From Lepas anatifera (taxonomy: Eukaryota > Arthropoda > Thecostraca > Lepadidae), in assembly GCA_034440635.1 (NCBI GenBank), contig JAOTON010001271.1, positions 806,001-870,000 on the forward strand: a stretch of 64,000 bases of DNA, written 5' to 3'. The notes below the pieces were generated by a model. That model made no database searches, was not told the origin of the DNA, and saw nothing but the letters and a program-made list of their open reading frames with translations. Positions 46,558 to 59,533 of this stretch are shown piece by piece. Position 1 is the stretch's first letter, and the number at the start of each line of letters is the position of its first letter. The position numbers were made by a program, and so were the translations under genes.

Positions 46558-47489
46558 TAAACTAATATTGAAAAAAACCAGCTGGATTCCCGCATCAGTC
46601 AGGAGTGCACTATTTTGACCACTTTTGACATTTAAGTGTTGGCTTATGGTGATGACCTTTGGAATGGCATAAGAAAAAACCAAATGGCTACGCTGCTACT
46701 TATGCAAATTATCAAGCACAGATAAGCTCTTTATCACCAAAGCGCTTTGTACGTGAGACACTGTGAGTGACTATCTTTATTTAAAACAATTTTAGGACAA
46801 CATACAACTTCGAGGTCAACAATTGAGGGCATCATCTGTGACTGCTCATACAACCTAAGCTAATGAGTCATTCCGTTGTCCAGCCCCCGGGTAGTTCTGA
46901 GCTCCGCCGCGTGGCGCCGCCACCGCCGGCCGGGCCTAGAGCAGAGTACCCGAAGCGCCAGCGACGTATGCCTGGCCGCTGGCCGAGCGATGCGACAGAT
47001 TACTGTGACACTTGGGTTTGACACTGTCATAATTTACCGGCGGCGGTGGCGGCCTGCTGAGCTGGCGCCATCCCACGCCCCGGCGGCGCCGCTCATGCGA
47101 TATGCATGTCGGAGGGGGAGGGACAACACTCTCCGGATCGCCAGGGCCGGAGGGGAGGTGTGCCCCGCCGGCGGAGGAACAGAGGTGCGAGATTCGGCGT
47201 CAAAGCGGGAGCTCAGACAGACAGAGGATGCAGAACATCATGTAGGAAGGAGTGTTTGCTCTCAGGATTGATGATGTGCAGATTAATCAAGGTCGCAGTC
47301 ATTACACGAGATGTAGGGAGAGTAAAATATGAGTACTTTGGAATAGAAAGAGGAGTGTTGAATAGAGCAAGCAGAACGATGGGGGAATAAATGTTACCCA
47401 GCATAACTTAAGGGCCATATACAAATCGTCATGAGGACTGGGAGAAGGGTAATGCACCGGTCAGATACTGCCAAGTCTGACAGCCCTGA
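46558..47489. other. CpG-rich block at 46.88-47.22 kb; no gene established
   Basis: 46880-47220 is dense in CG dinucleotides (gccgccgcgtggcgccgcca, ggcggcggtggcggcc) and opens a 131-codon frame on the plus strand and several others. No domain is recognizable. It could be a CpG island, a promoter or first exon, or a GC-rich repeat. Nothing else is seen in the stretch. Confidence 0.3.
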
Positions 47490-47760
47490 GAATGGAAGTG
47501 AACGTGTCAACCGTTGCAATGTTTTGGAGTGCTGGGGGCCGGCAATGGTGTCCCCCTGAAATGCCGCTTTCCTCAGCCCCTCCCCCGCCAGGATGCGAGT
47601 ATCGGCGCCCATGCGATAGGATTTGGTGCTCACAAGAAAGGTTTTGCCGCATAAAGGAGGCGTTCCCTGGTCCGGATGTCCCCTCCCCCTCCCCCGACCA
47701 CGTGCCTTCCTCGATTGAAAATCCTTGCAGGAAGGAAGCAGGAACATGATCCACGTATCT
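47490..47760. repeat. Copy of the repeat at 33351-33596
   Basis: Shares gtccccctgaaatgccgctt, ccctggtccggatgtcccct and attgaaaatcctt with the 33.4 kb copy in the same orientation. Confidence 0.5.
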
Positions 47761-47814
47761 TTTTAGAGAAAACAAGCAGCAAAAATGCTGGTGTTAAGTA
47801 CCACCAACATATGC

Positions 47815-48460
47815 TGTTGATCGTCAGTGAGTATAGAGAGGAGGGTAGGTATTGCTCGAACACATTTTGAAACGTGTCTTCTGGTAGACATCAGAATAAT
47901 CAATTTCTGTGCCAGAGTCGTCAGCGGGCGCCGAAAGCGAGACCACATTTCCGACGTTGTTGAACGACTCAAGTGGCTGGACGCCAAACACCTCATCCAG
48001 TATCACACTGCATGTTCAGTACACAAACTCATACACACTCGCACACCACCACAAATAGTACACACAATAGGTCCTCCACGGCAGCACGATACACAGCCAC
48101 GCAACGCGCCGGTCAGCGGAGCTGTCCCTGCCGCGAATCCGCACGGAGGCAGGCCGACGTCGGCTTGCGTACCGGGGGGCAGCTCTGCTGAACGAGCTGG
48201 ACATCGGAGGGGACATGCCGTTCAAACCCACTTTGAGGGCCCTTGCTAATAGAGAGGCAGTGGGGAGGCTTTCGTCAGCGCTACTTTTATGTATGTTGTG
48301 CGCGGTTCGTGTGCCTGTGTGTGATCTGATCTTATTTTTATGGTATGCTTTTATCCTTAGCTTTTATCTTTAGTTTTACCTACCATGTCTTACCATATGA
48401 CGTGGAAACGTGAAAAACCACCTACTTGTTTTACCAATGTGTGGACGTTTCCAAATAAAT
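47815..48460 (+). pseudogene. 3' end of a non-LTR retrotransposon
   Basis: The frame reads INFCARVVSGRRKRDHISDV, then VERLKWLDAKHLIQYHTACS and VHKLIHTRTP. After a frameshift it reads EAGRRRLAYRGAALLNELDI. This matches the conserved C-terminal segment after the RT domain in Jockey/CR1-like LINEs (CARV-TG--K-DHI-L-L-WL---I-Y-----HK, then GR--F--RA--LWN-LP). The 3' UTR runs to an AATAAA-like signal (ccaaataaattctaac) near 48455. The 5' part is missing. Confidence 0.78.
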
Positions 48461-49099
48461 TCTAACAAACTAGCTCATCTAGGAACTTGAGCTAGAGATA
48501 CAGAGTTTCTTATTATCTCGGCAATATACTGAAGAGAAAGAAAGCGAAAGCTATAGGGGATTGAGGAACAGATAAAGAAACGTCACATCATGTCAAATAT
48601 CCGAACATGCCCCACCAGTGGGGTAGGTTGCAGCAGAGGATAGATGAGTTTGGATGGAGTCCTAGTTACTTACCATTCCTACCTCAGAGAGTTCAATCAT
48701 TTGATGAAGACCTGGAGTGTTGACTGCACTGGTAAACAAAATTTAACTTTTGTCGTGGATCCAATATAAAATAGTCCGTTTCTAAGGTAATTTGTGGCGC
48801 TGAACACGAATCTGGCAGCAGAAATGCCGTATCAGATCAGAATTTTGAGATCCAGTATGTCTGTGTGTCGTCTTTGTGCAAGCCTACTTGGCATCAGTGA
48901 CATTGACAGTGCAAAACCCAAGAGGTCTAGAAAAATTAATGTTTAGGTGTTTGTGGAGGCTAGGGCATTCTACCTTAAACCCGATTTTTAAGGACCTAGG
49001 TCAATATATTCAAGGTAAAACGAAACCATATGAGTAAAATTCTGTATGTGCAGGGTAGTCATTGGAAAATGCCGTGATTATGCGAAGAGAAGCCGGATA
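48461..49099. other. No gene seen
   Basis: Short frames; a ggacctaggtcaatat motif near 48.99 kb may be the edge of the next repeat. Confidence 0.45.
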
Positions 49100-49560
49100 T
49101 GAAGAAAAAGTGGCCTAAAGTAACAGAGGAAAGGTCTGAGGCAATGTTCTCTGAAACTTTTAGGCCAAGGTCGTTCAAGGCCATTTACCTTTGACGTCAA
49201 AATATTACATTTTGCCTATAACGTGTACTGCAACTAGCACTATTGAAACCGTCGGGCGGAAAATAAGGTTTGATCTTGACCCATGACCTTTGTCTTGAAC
49301 CTGCAACTTTGAGCTCGAGATTCAGTGACCTAGCATATGACGTCATATCATGATATACGTCATATTAGGCGGCATTATCCGACCAAAGGCACTAGTGTTA
49401 ATGACCTTGAAATGGTGGTATGACCTTGACCTGTGACTTTTTACTTAGACTCGACCTTCAAGGGAGGTGACTCTGACATAAAATCCTCATCATATAATGT
49501 TGCGACGTCACCTCTCGGTCTACAATACCGGCGAGCTTGTGCGACCGAGCGCAAACCTTG
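49100..49560. repeat. GGTCAAGGTCA-type repeat (family G)
   Basis: Runs of gaccttgacc/ggtcaaggtc with tgacgtcata palindromes (tatgacgtcatatcatgata). It shares composition and motifs with 53690-54290. The boundaries and class are not clear. Confidence 0.45.
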
Positions 49561-50629
49561 CTCAATTCATGATGTTCATGCACTTGAATGCAAGGTAGTC
49601 TTCCATTGCAATAAATTCACATGTATATTGGTAAGCTGCATTGTCTGGGTGCAGATAATCCGAATTCCTTGACATCCTTGATCTATATTTTTCCACAAAA
49701 GGCTAGGCTGATGACAGTGTGTGGAAAGTGTAGGTGCTATACACCCACTGGCGGATCGGGGGCCAGGGGCCTGGCCCCCAAAGCGAATAGTTCTTTTGCC
49801 CCCAAACGACCGTTTTGGGTTTTTTTAATCTTGTTTTGGATTTTTTCGTTTGGCCCCCAAAACGATGTTTTGCCTCCAAAATTTTTTTCATGTATACACC
49901 AGGTATGCTCTGGAGAAGAAACCAGGTCCGATGGCGAAAACTGTTACTAAATTTGAAATCAGCGGTATCGAAATAAGCAGAAACTGATGTTCACGTGCCG
50001 GATTCATTTTGGCTGTTGACCAGCGCTATCCACAAACAAAAATTCAGGGCCGTGGACTCGCAAGTACGGTCAATGCATCACAAATTAATTACCCATGAAC
50101 CTTGAATTGGGGATGCAAATAGTCTGATCAATGTTTTAGTGGATCAACTCTTTGAGAGCACCTCATTTTAGCATGAATCATATCCGAGTATAAACCAAGG
50201 TCATACAAAATGGAAATCATGGCAAAAATAGACATTTTTCTTAAATTCAGCTTAAATCATAGGCCTTCCAGCGTCCAAACCTACCCCACTTCAAATATGA
50301 TAGTGACGTCACATGTAAAAATAAGGCTTACAACCAGTCCTAAGATTTTGTGATGACTCAATTTGAGGTTAAAAACAACACACCAAATCGAAAAAAATAT
50401 GTCTATCTGTCCTGAACCGGAAACCAAAGCTGGAGGTAATGTCATGAATACGAATCGCCATCATGACAAGTATTTCCATTCTTAGGCTGCCTGGAACATC
50501 TCCGATGGTTTTGGAGTAAATCGAGTTACCCGAAACATCCAGCCACCCGAAACATATCCACCTTTCTCCATGTGCCAGCTCCGTCTCATTTCACAAGATT
50601 GTTTTCAACAGGGCAATAAATGCTGGTTT
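49561..50629. other. No gene seen; cggatc/ggccccc repeat at 49.74-49.90 kb
   Basis: 49748-49900 has ctggcggatcgggggccagg and repeated gcccccaaa(a/g)cga motifs, probably the end of a dispersed repeat. The rest is unassigned. Confidence 0.4.
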
Positions 50630-51648
50630 TTAACCCTCGCCCTGGTGGGTATGTTTGAATACCCCCTCGGGTTTATTCCGGTGTCACGAAAAAACGGCGG
50701 TGCAAAGTGCCGGCGTACTTTACACACCTTATTTTTGATAAATTTCGCAACTTTGTACAAAATTTTAAGGTTAGATCATCTCAGGTAAGGTCACCAGCAC
50801 AGGTCAAGGTCAAGTGACCTCACCTCCAAAAATGTTGCAAGTGGCATAAGTAAGAAAAAGATGAATCTATCGAATCGAAACACAGTGGGTCCACCGAGTG
50901 CTGCAACATATATTCCGGGTTTCTTATACCGATGACCTAAGGTCAGGTACAGATCATGACCTGTCCATTGGAAATGCATGAGGGAAACAGGAGTTGGGCT
51001 GAATTTGCGTTTTGCGTAGATGCAGCTGAGAATATCTTCATCTTCTCCACATCTTATTATCCTGGGCCCCTTTCAAGGTTTTTGTTGCAATTTTTGACCC
51101 GTCACCTTTGAGAGGCCATCTGGGCTACTTAAGCAGATTTTCAGCCTTGGGTCAATCACTTTGCAGGAAATGAAGATAAAACTTTTTTGATACCATTACG
51201 TTTATATTGTTATCAAAAGACAATTGGTGTGCATATTGTCTATGCTACATCAGATTGTGACCCTGACCTGCTCTCAGTTCAGGTAATTTTTGTGTTTCGA
51301 CCTAGTATAGTCATATAGCATATCATTCGATTCATCATTTGATTCATCATAACGAGAAAAGGCGAATGGAGCCTAAAGTTGATTCTAACTTAACTGTCAG
51401 ACGCTAGAGCCCCACATCCCTTTTATAACATGCCACCTTCTTTGACGTGTCAGGAACTCAATATTGACCTGAACCAAAAAATGAATGATGCAGTTTCTTC
51501 ATGAATTTGTATGAGCTATCCACCAGCTGTCGCGTTTTTTGCTGTCCTGTAGAGGAGCCGAGTTCGAGAGTGGGTGTTTGAACACCACAGCCATGGCGAA
51601 GGTGGCTGGGAGGGCCATCAGGGTGGGTATTGAAAGACCCAAACTTAA
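50630..51648 (+). mobile_element. TTAA family D element, copy D2
   Basis: About 1019 bp, from TTAACCCTCGCCCTGGTGGG to TTAA 51645. The core TGACCTAAGGTCA is at 50933-50945. It shares both halves with D1. No protein. Confidence 0.8.
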
Positions 51649-52434
51649 TGCTACATCAGTATGTGCTTGCTCGATAAGAACTTACTTGAATTCCGGTCAT
51701 TACAGGATTGAGCCGAGTATATATTTAAAGGGTAAGTGTCGGTAAAAGACACTGACGTATTATATTTTTCCTGCCATTTAGCGCAATCGCATGCAATCAT
51801 CGGTCTCGTAGTATTTGGAAATAATGCTCAAGCAATCAGTTCACAGTTACTCAGATTTCCTTGCAATTCTTTTCATAATGAGGCATAACAAAATAAAAGA
51901 TTAAGAGTGAATGAGAAAGCCTGAAAACTACTAATAATGTTATCTTCCCTAAATTATTTCTATTTGTGGCCCACGCAATGAGCTTCTCTTTCTGCAGTCT
52001 GCAAATTTTCCGTTCCCGTAGACCCACAAGTCTCTCGATTCCAGTCGAAGCTCTTGACTGGACGTCCCGCTGCTCTAGTCCGAATACTGATTGGAACAGG
52101 AAATCCAGTGTGAATTCAAGTTAGGAGAAACAGTAGCTTCGTCCTCCTGATGACCACAGATAAAAGGTCTGCAACAGGGTTATGAAAATATAATCTGCAT
52201 TGAATGTGAGAAAACAGGCCCAAGGTATGGGGAAAGATTGATAAAAACAGGAAGTGATTTAGAAAAGTGAAAGAGTGAAACACAAAGTGTAGCTTTAATG
52301 GAGATTTCAAAACGCACAACCAAATCCCTCCAACAGGGTAAGAGTTGGCGACGCCGGATAATCCTCAGAGAGACAGCGGGAGCAGGAATACAGAGGAGCG
52401 AGAGCGCAAGCGGGAACGATAACGAGAACGAGGT
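51649..52434. other. No gene seen
   Basis: AT-rich sequence; no recognizable motif. Confidence 0.5.

Positions 52435-52470
<36 letters not shown>
52435..52470. repeat. (GA)n microsatellite
   Basis: About 18 GA units embedded in a purine-rich strand from 52360 to 52486, which gives an artificial Glu/Arg or Ser/Leu-rich frame. Confidence 0.95.
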
Positions 52471-52475
<5 letters not shown>

Positions 52476-53689
52476 AGAAGAGAGGATAGTGATGCCATTT
52501 TTCTTTGATTAAACCCGCAAAAGGCGAAGCCTTTAACTGATGACTGCAACTATTTGAAATATACGAAGACTCTGTCAAAAATTTGGCGTAAGTTCATCTG
52601 TCTCTAATCGCTCGAAGTTCAAAAAGTATATCAAACTCAACTAAGGTTGTTCGTAATTACACGTTCACGGCCCCGAGGCATTCGCACCATTAATCCCAAT
52701 CACGCGAGGCTTACATCAATTTGCAGATTATGTATATGTGTCATGTTTCTACTAAAACATGCCTGATTTGATGAAACAATGAAAACTAGGCTTTGAAATG
52801 TCTCATGTATATTTCTTGCTCCCGTAATGTTTATTGAACTTGAAGTAATTGTCATAAAATTTGAAATGGTTTGACTAATCATCTTTGTTCCTGTTCACGC
52901 AACATTATATGCAATAAAGAAATGTGCATTATGAAATGTGGATTAGGAATATGCAATCATGAAACAAATGCAAACGGTCCAATTTTTTGTGTTTATGACT
53001 TGTTCAAATCTGCAATAATTCCATGCAGTAATAACCCTCTCCGATAGAAATAGTTCTCAGCAAACCGAAAACTGGCACGAAGTTTTGTTCCGATAAGGTT
53101 TGTGCAGCAAGACCACGGCCATGTCAGTGGGAACAATATTTATGGAAGATTGCAAAATACATTTTTTGTCATTAATAAGTTTCTACCAAAACGAGTGGTA
53201 AATAAAAACTCTTAGTTTGCGTGAATATCCTGTTTTCAAATAGAGCCGCATTAGTAAACATCCTGCATCCAAGATATACAAAGTTGAATTAAAAAACAAT
53301 CGTGCACATTTTTTCCCAACATGTAAGACAATGATGAATAGGCATCGTTAGTTTATCATATCGGTGTTATATTCAATATACCCAATCTACGCGCATTCCC
53401 ACCGTCTTTGACTTGAAAAAATCATCAGATTTTAAAGATCTCAATCATTAGACTTAAAGAAAAGCTGCAAGTCCACGGAGACACTATTTAAACGATTAAC
53501 ACGCGCAGTGGAGTGGTCCTTAAGTGTCCCCTTTAAGTATTTTTCCTAGATGGCCATTAAACTGTTCGCTGACGGAAAACGTTGCTGGTCTCGAACACGC
53601 TGCGCCACTTTAACCATGCTCGTTGATTGGTAGATACTTTGAAAATCGGTCAATATTTGTTTACTTATTGGCTTTATGAGTCAGACCTA
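52471..53689. other. No gene seen
   Basis: AT-rich unique-looking DNA; frames of 60 codons or fewer. Confidence 0.5.
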
Positions 53690-54300
53690 TACTTTGAGAC
53701 CGTCGCAATCGCGCAGTCGCACCAGTTCACCTGCACTGTTGGCCTAGTGGTGACGTCATAACTTCATATAATCAGGTTATATGTCAAGGTCAGCTCACAT
53801 TAAGTTCAAGTCCGGTCTTTGCATTCCGGTCAGATGACATTATTCAGTATGACGTATGTTATGATATGACTTTATAGTTAAGGCTACTTAAAGACAAGGT
53901 CAAGGTCACAGGTCAAGATCAAAGGGCTTTTTCAAGGTCAAACCCTTTTATTTCCGACCTAAAGGATGCTATAGTGCCAGTTATATTGTACAGCATTGGG
54001 AATATGTCATGTTACGTCATATGTCATTGACTTTGAACCACTTTGACCTAAAAATTTCAGAGAGTATTGTGTGGGACCTTCCCTCTATGACGTTGGTCCG
54101 CATTCGGGGCATTTTCAGAATTTTTTTCCGCTTAAACACAGTGTTTCCCAACAGGCCCCCAGCACGGCCTAGATTCGATCTTTATGACCTCGTTTGACCT
54201 TAAGTGTAATGTCCTTTCGAGCGGAAAAGCCACCTGTCATTGTGAGGTTTCGGGTCGGATGCACGGTCACTGACGTCGCGTGACAAAAGTCTGTGACAGC
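53690..54300. repeat. GGTCAAGGTCA-type repeat (family G), second copy
   Basis: Contains aaggtcaaggtcacaggtca, tatgacgtatgttatgatat, tacgtcatatgtcattgact and gacctcgtttgaccttaagt. Related in style to 49.1-49.56 kb. Ends not defined. Confidence 0.45.
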
Positions 54301-55019
54301 TGCGACCTCCCTTAAATTCCCAGCATGACACGCCACTAGAGCTCTTTCTAAGAATGTGCACAATAGTCCTGTGGGCCTCTAAAAAGAGATGAATATAAAT
54401 CTAGTGAATTTCATAAATCATATACACTAGATGATTAACTGAACATGCAACAGCATCACTAGTTGTTTCCCCGGGGTGTTCAGCTGAATTCACAAATGAT
54501 TGGAACTTTGTCAATGTCGCTACAGGTTGACATGTCACAGCCTGACCAACAGCAAAGGCATGATTACAAGTGGAAATTGCAAGTGTTAACTTATAAGTAG
54601 TTTTAGTATATTTGCATTGATTTAACCTTTTACATAGCTTAGATATTATTTTCACAAAAAGAAGACCCTAGCTCATCCCAACAATATGCTGAGTTGTTTA
54701 CCATTATTCTGTATTTGGTAAATTGAAGGTCTAAGAGAAACTATGGTATTTAAGCAGGCCCAAAAACTCAAAATCAGGATCAGAGGGCCAGCATTGCCGA
54801 GTAATTGGGTATGTGTTTTTGATACCGGTGAAATAAGTGGGTAGGCATGCGACAACCAAAAATGTGCTGCTTTTAGTGAGTGCATGCCTCCCCGCTTCGG
54901 CGGGGTACGGCAACGCACCATTGATGGAGCGGGGATGAATGCGTCCCCATGAAAATCATCAAAGCCTCTGATTGCTTTTAGATAGTGAGATTAATTCTTA
55001 ACCTATAAAAAATCAATGT
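54301..55019. other. No gene seen; strong hairpin at 54.89 kb
   Basis: cctccccgcttcggcggggt (54887-54906) folds into a 6-bp CCCCGC/GCGGGG stem with a TTCG loop. The rest shows nothing. Confidence 0.5.
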
Positions 55020-55023
55020 TTTC

Positions 55024-55066
<43 letters not shown>
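55024..55066. repeat. (AT)n microsatellite
   Basis: About 20 AT units. Confidence 0.97.
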
Positions 55067-55067
<1 letters not shown>

Positions 55068-55268
55068 CGATTTTCAGTAGGTTCCCACGCAGGGTACAGC
55101 TGGTTCAACATTCGTAATACCAGGGCAGCATAATCCCACACATGATTAGGTCGCTTCCTTTTTCTATTTTCCGTTGTGTTGTCTCTAATATGCAAAGCTG
55201 TGTGCAAAGTCTGAAAGCATATGCATATATGGAAATCTAAGTTCTGATATTTATATATGTCAATAAGA

Positions 55269-56817
55269 TTAACACGCACATTTACGTGGGTCGGAGCCAC
55301 CTTCTCTTTGACGGGAGGGGGCGGGTACTTGCCCCCTCTGATCTAAAAAAACACGCCAGATAGCGAAGAACAGTAAACAGTGTTGGATAGTTTATTCAAA
55401 CCTGTACAGAAAACGTCTGTACAATATTTTTTGTCAGAATACATTTAAGGTTACTAAAGGTCAAGGCATGTCACTCTAGGGATAACATGGAAAATGATAC
55501 TTGTTTGGTTATTTCATCTGAACAAGTAGAGATAGGCCAAAGACAATCTACACAATTAGAATCCTCGCAGCAAGCCAAAATTGCCTTACTGGATCAACTT
55601 TGAAAATTAGCCTAACCTTGGGTCAGGTCAGGGAAAAATGAGGTCATAATGCATATTATTAGCACTGCAAGGATAATACGAACCAACTTATATTAACACG
55701 CGCACCACTGGGGTCCCTGACATGACGCACCCCACTGGGGAGCGTATTTCGCCTGCCCCCTCCGTAACTATTTTCCAGGAAAGCTAAAGAAGATTTACCG
55801 ACTTTATCTCAATTCAGTAAAATGTTATTGGCAAAATGATCACTGTATGCTCCCGTGACCTCACATATCCTCTGAGAGGTCAGATGGTCAAAAACCTAAC
55901 TTAATTGTCAAGATTGCTGTGAGAATACAAGGTTTGATGATTTTCAGGTTTATCTGTGCATTTGTTTTTACTGAAAACGAGTTCTTTCCATTTTTCACCA
56001 TAGACTTGGGGTGACCAAAACATTGACTCGACCTTTAACAAAACATTTATTTAACAAACCAAAACATTTATTGGTCAACAATATCCAAATTCCGTGACAG
56101 CAGATTTGTACAACCTAATGACCTTATCATATTGTAAAAGTTTGAAGTTGTTCGGTTGACAGATGTTTCTTAGTCGCCGCTTCAAATTCGTGATTGTGGG
56201 TTTTGAGGTCGGGTCACTTGACCTTAAATAGTTCCTTGACCTGACATGACCTAACCTAAAAAAATAGTCACATGCATAACATTGATTAGGAATAAGCTAC
56301 TGTAAGTTTCGTTGTTCTGCGTGTCTTCGTTTCTGCGTTACTTGGGGAAAACCAGGAGTGGGCAGGGGGCGAATTTCATCTCCCATAGCGGGGTGCGTGT
56401 TAAAAAAAACACTGTACCTCCATCCATTACCATGTTATTTAGTTCATATAGTTGGCCCCGTATATTTCCAATGGAGAGGTCATGGCTCGTATGTACCTGA
56501 CCTTAGGTCAGCGATACAAAAAATATTCTGTAGTACCCAGTAGGCTTATAATGTGATATGACTTTCAGATCTAAGGGTAAACTCTGTTCCTACTTATGCT
56601 ATCTTATACATTTTTAGAGGTAAGATTGCTGAACTTGCATTGGTAACCTGACTTGAAATGTACCGGACCCAAAACTTTGACAAAAGCTGTAAACACGACT
56701 AGGGAAAAGGATGCCAATAACAGCGGCGCTACGCACCGTAATTTTTATTCTGTCTCCGAAAAGCAGGAGTAGGGAGGGGGCGGGTAACCACCCTCTCCCC
56801 GTCAATGCGCATGATAA
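55269..56817 (-). mobile_element. TTAA family B element, copy B3, split by A4
   Basis: Reverse orientation. The left part is 55269-55692 (ttaacacgcacatttacgtg, gcgggtacttgccccctc) and the right part is 56404-56817 with the core at 56498-56510 and the end cgtcaatgcgcatgataa. Without the A4 insert it is about 842 bp, matching B1. Confidence 0.83.
55693..56403 (+). mobile_element. TTAA family A element, copy A4, nested in B3
   Basis: It is 711 bp, TTAA at 55693 and 56400, with an internal deletion of about 310 bp relative to A1. Termini are ttaacacgcgcaccactggg and gcggggtgcgtgttaa. Taking it out with one TTAA gives cttatattaaaaaaaacact, collinear with B2 at the same point. Confidence 0.86.
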
Positions 56818-56829
56818 GGATATGGAATC

Positions 56830-57589
56830 TTAACACGCACATTGACCGGGGGTGGGTACGCGCCCCCTCGGGTTCTTTGGAGATAGCATAAAAACGTCAG
56901 CGCGTAGCTTCACCGTACTTGCCATACCTTTTTCTGATCTTTTTTAAACTTTTTTCTAAAAAATTTAAGGTTAGGTCATCTCAGGTCAGGTCACCAGTAC
57001 AGGTCAAGTGCCCTGACCTCAAAACAGTTTAAGATAGCATAAGTCGGAACAGGGTGAACTTCTCGGACTGAAACTCATATCACATAACGGGCCCACAGAG
57101 TCCTCTAAACTATGTTCTGGTATTTTTCATATCGATGACCTAAGGTCAGGTATGAGCCATGACTCCTTCATTGGAAATACATCGAAAAATGGTTTTAACT
57201 AAGTAACTCGATGATGGATAGATATATAGTGTTTATTTTAGCTTCAATAGCTTGAACTTGTTTTTACAGCTCTAATGTTATGCATTATGACCTAATCTGA
57301 CCTTGACCTGATCTCAGGTCAGTCAAATTCCATATTTGACCTAACTTAACTCTGTCAGACGCTAGAGACAAAAAACTCCACTCAAAATGACACTTTCTTT
57401 GACCTGTCATGGCCTCAATATTGACCTGAGTAAAAAAGTGACTGATATAGCTTCTTCATGAATTTGTGTGAGCTATCCAATAGCCTTCGCGTTTTTTCGC
57501 TATTTCGCATAGGGGCCGAGTTCGAGGGGGTGTTCAAACACCCCCACCACGGTGAAGGTGGCTCGGAGGCTCACCGAGGGGCGGGTTAA
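56830..57589 (+). mobile_element. Mosaic TTAA element: family B left part, family D right end
   Basis: It is 760 bp with TTAA at both ends. The left end (ttaacacgcacattgaccgg) and interior match B1 through the core at 57136-57148 and on to tttgacctaa at about 57343. From cttaactctgtcagacgcta onward it follows the right end of D1/D2 (tttgacctgtcatggcctca, gagggggtgttcaaacaccc). The join falls in a gacctaa motif common to both families. Confidence 0.75.
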
Positions 57590-59529
57590 CACGTAATGGC
57601 ATTGGCCTGTTCCCACGCTCGGCAGAAACCAGTTAAAATGCGCGTTGCCAAGCCTGACTTTTTTAGGGCAAACTGGAAGATTGGGCTACATCACAACTAT
57701 TTGTTGTTTTATTTCGGACCCAGCTTTTATCTTGATAGAATTTCAAACCCAGCCTTGCTTTTTAGGCCCCATTTATCTTGTTACTTGACGCGCGCTTGGC
57801 GCGCATGGAGGACAAAGGAAGCGGGCGTTCATCACTGTGAAGAGTGGTATTTCACTATACCCTTCGATTTGGTGTTCTACAAGGATGGAAGCTCAGTCCA
57901 GGAAAAAACAGCTTTTCGTACTGTGGCCCCATTATTCCAGCTTTCCCGGCTAAAATCTCAACCCTGGCATGGTGGATGATGGCCAGCCAGCTCGGCTGGC
58001 TAATACTGTCGCTCCTGTAAACGCGGCTACTGCTGGAAATATCAGAGAAGAGCCACTCAAATTCTCAACGACTGAGTTTCTTTTGTAGATGTCTGGGCTA
58101 AAGCAGAAGGCTTCAGAGTTTATCGGAAATCCGCGCTACCACCGCTGGCAGCTCCCTGACAGAAGTGGTGTTCGGCAGGGGTGGGTTCTCTCTCCAGCAT
58201 TACCACTGGTGGGTGTCTGAGTGGGGAGGGGTGGGGGGCGGGGGTGGGTGCTCTCAGCCTGCCGCCCACTCCTTTCCAGGCACCATCTCCAGTGACACAT
58301 TGTGCTCAAATCAATCTGTTGCTAGTCGAGATCAATACGGAGGCCGCTGGAGAACAGAGATAGAGAGCCTGTTCCGCAGCGTCAGAACCTGACGCTGGCA
58401 TGTTCGACACTTGTGCTGCACCCTGCGAAAGTCAAACACTGTGTTGAAAACTAAATTTCGTCTGAAAATGAGCCTGTAGAGCAAAGAAGTTACCCAAAAT
58501 AGCTCACAAGCGAACTATTTACTCCCCACCCCGGTGGGCCTCCAATTCACCTCCGCAGTGAGAATTTCGGAGCCCTCTTTATCTCGGCTCCTATGGAAAT
58601 TGCAATATGCCGGCCTTAGCTTTTGACTGAGTAGCTTTTTGACATACATTTGACTGATAATTTTTGGACATCGCCAAGCACTTCTATCTCGGTGAATCGA
58701 ATACAATAGAACATAACCATACTATGCAAACATACAAAACTCAAGGTTATACCTAACTCAAGGTTACATCTAACATATCTTACTCAAGGTTAGCTCAAGG
58801 TTCACTTTGGTACCTTTGCTGGCAGAGCTAGGAGGCATATCAGTAGACGTGCACCGGCAGCAAAAAAATGACGTAGAAATAAAAGTTGTATCACCATTAC
58901 TATCGAAGTTATCGCTAACTCTTCTAACTGATCAAGGAGGGTCAGTTGGATCAACCTAGGAGCCTGTATGTTGATGATTTTAGGCTAATCTGGAGACGCA
59001 TTTCTGTGGTCTCAAAGAACTTTAGATGTTTTTCCTATACATTTAGAATAGAGAGACCATGACGGTCACCTGATCCTAGACTACCGATATTGGAAATCCT
59101 GTTGTCACAACTTGAGTCACTACAAAGATAATCAATAATAGTTGCTGGGGTTTATCGACACCTCAACTGCCAGGGTCATATGGCATCGCCAATATTTTCC
59201 CTTTTGAAAGAGTGGCAAACTCCGCCTTCCTGATGATGCCTTCATCACCAAAAATCCTCCTAAAAAATAATAAACATGGCGGAGTGCTCTTGTGTTGAAT
59301 ATTTAGCCCATAATAGTACATGGGTTTAATATGGCCCTATCCATATGTAAGCAAAGTAAGGTTTTAGTTTTTAATGCTTCGAACATATTATCTTCCAAAA
59401 TATATAAAAAAACACACACGCTCAGTGACACTTTGCACAAGGCCGGATCGATACTTAAAATGCGTGTTCAATATTAAGCTTAAAGCTTTATTTATGTCTT
59501 TCCTAAGCATGTATAAGGCAATATTTTAC
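57590..59529. other. No gene established; old family D remnant near 59.0 kb
   Basis: A 127-codon frame at 57596-57979 has no recognizable domain. 58970-59110 (agagagaccatgacggtcac, taccgatattggaaatcc) is a diverged piece of the shared core region of families B and D. An aactcaaggtta motif recurs at 58738-58800. Confidence 0.4.
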
Positions 59530-59533
59530 GTAC

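Noticed and set aside
47106..47390. 94-codon frame in the CpG-rich block as a protein gene
   Set aside because: Open frames in all nearby phases follow from GC content. No splice pair or domain supports coding.
52180..52578. 132-codon minus-strand frame rich in Ser and Leu
   Set aside because: It spans the GA microsatellite and a purine-rich tract; the composition explains the open frame.
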